Origin: Hyphomicrobiaceae bacterium | Lineage (GTDB): Bacteria > Pseudomonadota > Alphaproteobacteria > Rhizobiales > Hyphomicrobiaceae | DNA: 7,871 nt | Direction of reading: 5' to 3' | NCBI GenBank assembly: GCA_017353825.1 | Contig: JAFMSC010000181.1 | Location: 1-7,871, forward strand | Shown: positions 5,931 to 7,871 of the stretch, piece after piece | Layout: every line of letters starts with the position of its first letter | Position numbering within the stretch: the stretch's first letter is position 1 | Made by a program: the position numbers and the translations under genes | Notes under the pieces: generated by a model | Seen by the model: the letters and a program-made list of their open reading frames with translations, nothing else | Told to the model about the DNA's origin: nothing | Database searches by the model: none

Positions 5931-6111
5931 ATGAGCGAGCCTACGGCCATCCGTTTTAGGCAGAGCTTCCTGGAGCGGGCCGAGGAAGGGCGCGCCAAGC
6001 AGCGGCCGTCCCCCGGCCCGCGCCACGGCGAGGTCATCCCAAGGCTTTGCTGAGGAGAAGGTGGCGGAAGCGGAAGCGAAGGTGGACAAGCCGAAGAAGG
6101 AGCGCATTTGA
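5931..6111 (+). pseudogene. Small hypothetical gene, probably frameshifted near 6040
   Basis: The frame from ATG 5931 reads MSEPTAIRFRQSFLERAEEG, is hydrophilic and helix-prone, and ends at TGA 6051 after 40 residues. The next frame (+1) from about 6040 reads QGFAEEKVAEAEAKVDKPKK then ERI, ending at TGA 6109. This is an Ala/Glu/Lys tail with regular codon use that looks like a genuine C-terminus. Joining the two at the CCC run (6038-6040) would give a charged protein of about 60 residues. No family is recognised. Alternatively the 40-residue product may be real and the tail chance. The putative full frame ends in TTGA, overlapping a possible TTG start of the next gene. Confidence 0.4.
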
Positions 6112-6194
6112 CATCGAAGCTGCGCGAGGACGGCAGTCGCGGCGCACGTGTGACAAGGGGGCTGGACGTGGAGCGGGGCGAGAACAAAGGTGCC

Positions 6195-6608
6195 ATGAAC
6201 AACGCCACGACCATCGAGGAAGCGGCAGCGCGCATCGAGAGGGAGCTACCCGGCTTGTGGCGGTGGCGCGTCGGCATGTGCAAGCGTTCTGCCCATGCCA
6301 CCCTTGCTCCAGACGAGCGCTTGGACGATGCGCAATATGCCTTCGACAAGCGGTTCGACAGCGGGTTCGACGCCGACTTGTACCACACCGCGGCGAAGAC
6401 CTTCACGCCGGCAGAAGCGCTCATGGCGGCGCTGGAGAAGGCCAAGGCAGCCGTCACGGCATGGGAGGCGCGCCAGATCAAGCCGATGCTGCAGGAGGCA
6501 TTTCGGCTTTCGGTATCGCCATCCGACACTGACAAGCGTCGGGCTTACGAGCTTTATCAGGACGCCGGCCGCATCGCCTGGGAAGTCCTGCGGAAAGCCG
6601 CGCCATGA
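6195..6608 (+). CDS. Hypothetical protein, 137 residues
   Basis: Not recognised. The protein is soluble and helix-rich: TTIEEAAARIERELPG (5-20), the aromatic LWRWRVGMC (21-29), DDAQYAFDKRFDSGF (44-58), TPAEALMAALEKAKAAVTAW (71-90), and a C-terminal helix with YELYQDAGRIAWEVLRKAA. No catalytic motif, signal peptide or membrane segment is visible. ATG 6195 has AAAGG at 6186-6190, a little close. The frame is open further upstream and a TTG at 6108 would give 166 residues, overlapping the stop of the preceding fragment as TTGA, a possible translational coupling. The neighbourhood (decayed genes, repeats) suggests an accessory or mobile-element origin, but nothing in the protein shows this. Confidence 0.6.
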   Translation: MNNATTIEEAAARIERELPGLWRWRVGMCKRSAHATLAPDERLDDAQYAFDKRFDSGFDADLYHTAAKTFTPAEALMAALEKAKAAVTAWEARQIKPMLQEAFRLSVSPSDTDKRRAYELYQDAGRIAWEVLRKAAP

Positions 6609-6626
6609 CCGCCGCCCCGGCACTTG

Positions 6627-6668
6627 GCACGTGTAACCGGGCACGTGTAACCGTGCACGTGTAACCGG
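6627..6668. repeat. Three tandem 14-bp repeats containing CACGTG
   Basis: GCACGTGTAACCGG is repeated at 6627-6640, 6641-6654 (last base T) and 6655-6668 with no spacer, so only one base differs across 42 bp. Each unit holds the palindrome CACGTG. An AT-rich patch (AGATATATAAGG, 6671-6682) follows directly, rare in this GC-rich window. The arrangement could be an operator array, a small iteron-like replication element or a simple minisatellite. It begins 18 bp after the stop of the 137-residue gene. Confidence 0.85.
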
Positions 6669-6682
6669 GCAGATATATAAGG

Positions 6683-7080
6683 GTATCCCCGGCCCCGCGC
6701 TGGACGTGAGGCAAGGTGGACCAAGAAGGGGTATCGGCCGTCAGTAGCCTTGCGATGGCGGCTGATTGATGAGGCGCTCTCGGGGCGGCACGTCCGCCCT
6801 GCTTGGAAAGCGGACGAGCACGCCCCGACGTTGATGACCCCTAAGGCGGCCGTATCAGTTGAGCGCGCTGCTAGCCCGCGTTTCTCAGTGCGCTCCGGCG
6901 GCGCTGGATGCCTCGTTCGCGGCGGGGGGGATGGCTACTCAACCGACGGGCATGTAGGCTGGCTGTCGGATGCCGTCGCGGCATCGGGTCAAGCGCGACA
7001 TCAGGATCTGCCGCCCCACGCATCCAATCGAGCTGGAGGCCATGCGCGTCGCCGGTTGCCGCCAGAGCATTCGCCGTCCG
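6683..7080. other. Spacer without a supportable gene
   Basis: Open frames exist here on both strands (for example 6750-7097 plus, 6871-7206 minus), but they are low in recognisable structure, lack good ribosome-binding sites and match no family I know. Two hairpins are visible: GGGCGG (6783-6788) with CCGCCC (6794-6799), and GATGCCG (6969-6975) with CGGCATC (6979-6985) around a TCG loop. Neither has a T run. The stretch may be decayed coding DNA. Confidence 0.5.
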
Positions 7081-7138
7081 GGTTGACGGGGGGTTGACGC
7101 GATGACGTGCGGACCCCCTGATGCACCTCCTGATGCAC
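7081..7138. repeat. Two pairs of short direct repeats upstream of the monooxygenase-like gene
   Basis: GGTTGACG occurs at 7081-7088 and 7092-7099, an 11-bp period; each contains a TTGAC resembling a -35 core. CCCCTGATGCAC (7115-7126) is repeated immediately as CTCCTGATGCAC (7127-7138), one mismatch. No convincing -10 is found at the right spacing. The location just before a gene suggests a regulatory region, but this is inference. Confidence 0.55.
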
Positions 7139-7175
7139 CGGGCGACGACCGACACCAGAACCGCAGGAGAGGGCC

Positions 7176-7847
7176 ATGTTCGCCGTGATCTTCCTGGTCC
7201 AGCCAAAGTCGGGACGCATGGACGGCTATCTCGAGCTCGCCAAATTCTTGAAACCCTCGCTCGAGAAGATCGACGGTTTCATCGACAATGAGCGCTTTGG
7301 CAGCAGGAGAGCCGAGGGTCGCCTTCTATCGCTGTCGACCTGGCGCGATGAGAAGGCGCTGATCCGCTGGCGCACGCTCGCTGCACATCATGCGGTGCAG
7401 GAGAAGGGCCGCTTCGAGATCTTTGCGGATTATCATCTGCGGGTCGGCGAGATCGTGGCCGACACCCATCATTGCAAAGGACAGGCCCTCCGAGAACAGC
7501 GCTTCGACACCACCGAGGTCGGCGAAGCCAAGGCTGCAACCATCAGCGAGCTCACGCCCATGGGCGGGACAACACCGAAGGGCGTGAACCTTGCCGCAGG
7601 CCTCGGCTTGTCGCGCGAAGGCGCGAGCGGCATGATCGATCAAGAGGTGTTCGAGAGCATCTACACTCCCGGCAAGCTTCTGCTTCTCGCCCTGTGGAAG
7701 GACGCCTCGATGGCCAGCCGCTGGGAGCCGAAGGCCACCACCGCCGGCGACTTGCGGCACCGCCGCGTGCGCATCATTCGCGACTACGGCATGAGGGATC
7801 GCCGCGAGGCACCGCAATACTATCCGGCAGTGCCTGAAGTAAGCTAG
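7176..7847 (+). CDS. Antibiotic biosynthesis monooxygenase (ABM)-like dimeric alpha-beta barrel protein
   Basis: A 223-residue cytoplasmic protein. The N-terminal half (about 1-95) fits the ABM fold: first strand MFAVIFLVQPKSG, helix DGYLELAKFLKPSLEKIDGF (16-35), strand DNERFG, strand LLSLSTWRDEKAL (50-62), helix WRTLAAHHAVQEKGRF (65-80) and last strand YHLRVGEI (86-93). The STWRDE segment and following His pair are typical of this family, whose members include cofactor-free oxygenases and haem-degrading enzymes. The C-terminal half has a weaker second repeat: SIYTPGKLLLLALWKD (161-176) and RHRRVRIIRDYGM (194-206), so a two-domain barrel is likely. AGGAG at 7165-7169 lies 6 bases before the ATG, confirming the start. 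It stands alone here; short direct repeats lie upstream. The substrate is not predictable, and a non-enzymatic stress-protein role is possible. Confidence 0.82.
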   Translation: MFAVIFLVQPKSGRMDGYLELAKFLKPSLEKIDGFIDNERFGSRRAEGRLLSLSTWRDEKALIRWRTLAAHHAVQEKGRFEIFADYHLRVGEIVADTHHCKGQALREQRFDTTEVGEAKAATISELTPMGGTTPKGVNLAAGLGLSREGASGMIDQEVFESIYTPGKLLLLALWKDASMASRWEPKATTAGDLRHRRVRIIRDYGMRDRREAPQYYPAVPEVS

Positions 7848-7871
7848 CATTGGGGTGGTCGCATATTCGCG

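Noticed and set aside
6970..7086. 38-codon plus-strand frame starting MPSRHRVKRDIRICRP
   Set aside because: Its codon pattern is reasonable, but there is no ribosome-binding site, its start lies within the 6969-6985 hairpin and it matches no family I recognise.

Overview
The window is about 7.9 kb of GC-rich bacterial DNA. The left half reads as ordinary chromosomal housekeeping genes. The right half is accessory, with duplications, decayed genes and long weakly coding spacers. A pseudouridine synthase gene of the RsuA/RluB family followed directly by rsmD is an arrangement I associate with Alphaproteobacteria, and the RsmD sequence looks alphaproteobacterial. This is a judgement from memory, not a database result.

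Layout, left half: galE (UDP-glucose 4-epimerase) runs leftward off the edge at 1-931. Its leader holds six copies of a 13-15 bp self-complementary repeat, downstream of a perfect extended -10 promoter. Divergently, 1217-1453 encodes a 78-residue Cys-rich, probably zinc-binding protein, followed by a strong hairpin terminator. At 1682-1966 lies a small exported protein whose six clustered cysteines are placed in mirror symmetry, predicting a disulfide-stapled helical hairpin. Convergent to it is the leftward pair rluB-like (2645-3559) and rsmD (2053-2619). Both modify ribosomal RNA, and 25 bp separate them.

Layout, right half: 3788-5335 encodes a 515-residue exported protein with a C-terminal pyroglutamyl-peptidase I (C15) like domain. 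The Glu and His catalytic positions look preserved, but Ser sits where the catalytic Cys is expected. Its promoter/leader/signal-peptide region (about 3605-3944) is duplicated downstream of the gene (about 5480-5818). The second copy has a frameshift and a nonsense codon and runs into unrelated DNA. Between gene and copy lies a short structured segment with a 9-bp stem and GNRA-type loop. Then come a short, apparently frameshifted gene (5931-6111), an unrecognised 137-residue gene (6195-6608), a spacer of about 570 bp with a triple 14-bp CACGTG-containing repeat, and an antibiotic-biosynthesis-monooxygenase-like gene (7176-7847).

No RNA gene, CRISPR array, complete insertion sequence or multi-gene defence system is visible. 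The most unusual items are the Ser-for-Cys exported C15-like protein with its duplicated expression cassette, the repeat-bearing galE leader and the mirror-symmetric six-Cys peptide.
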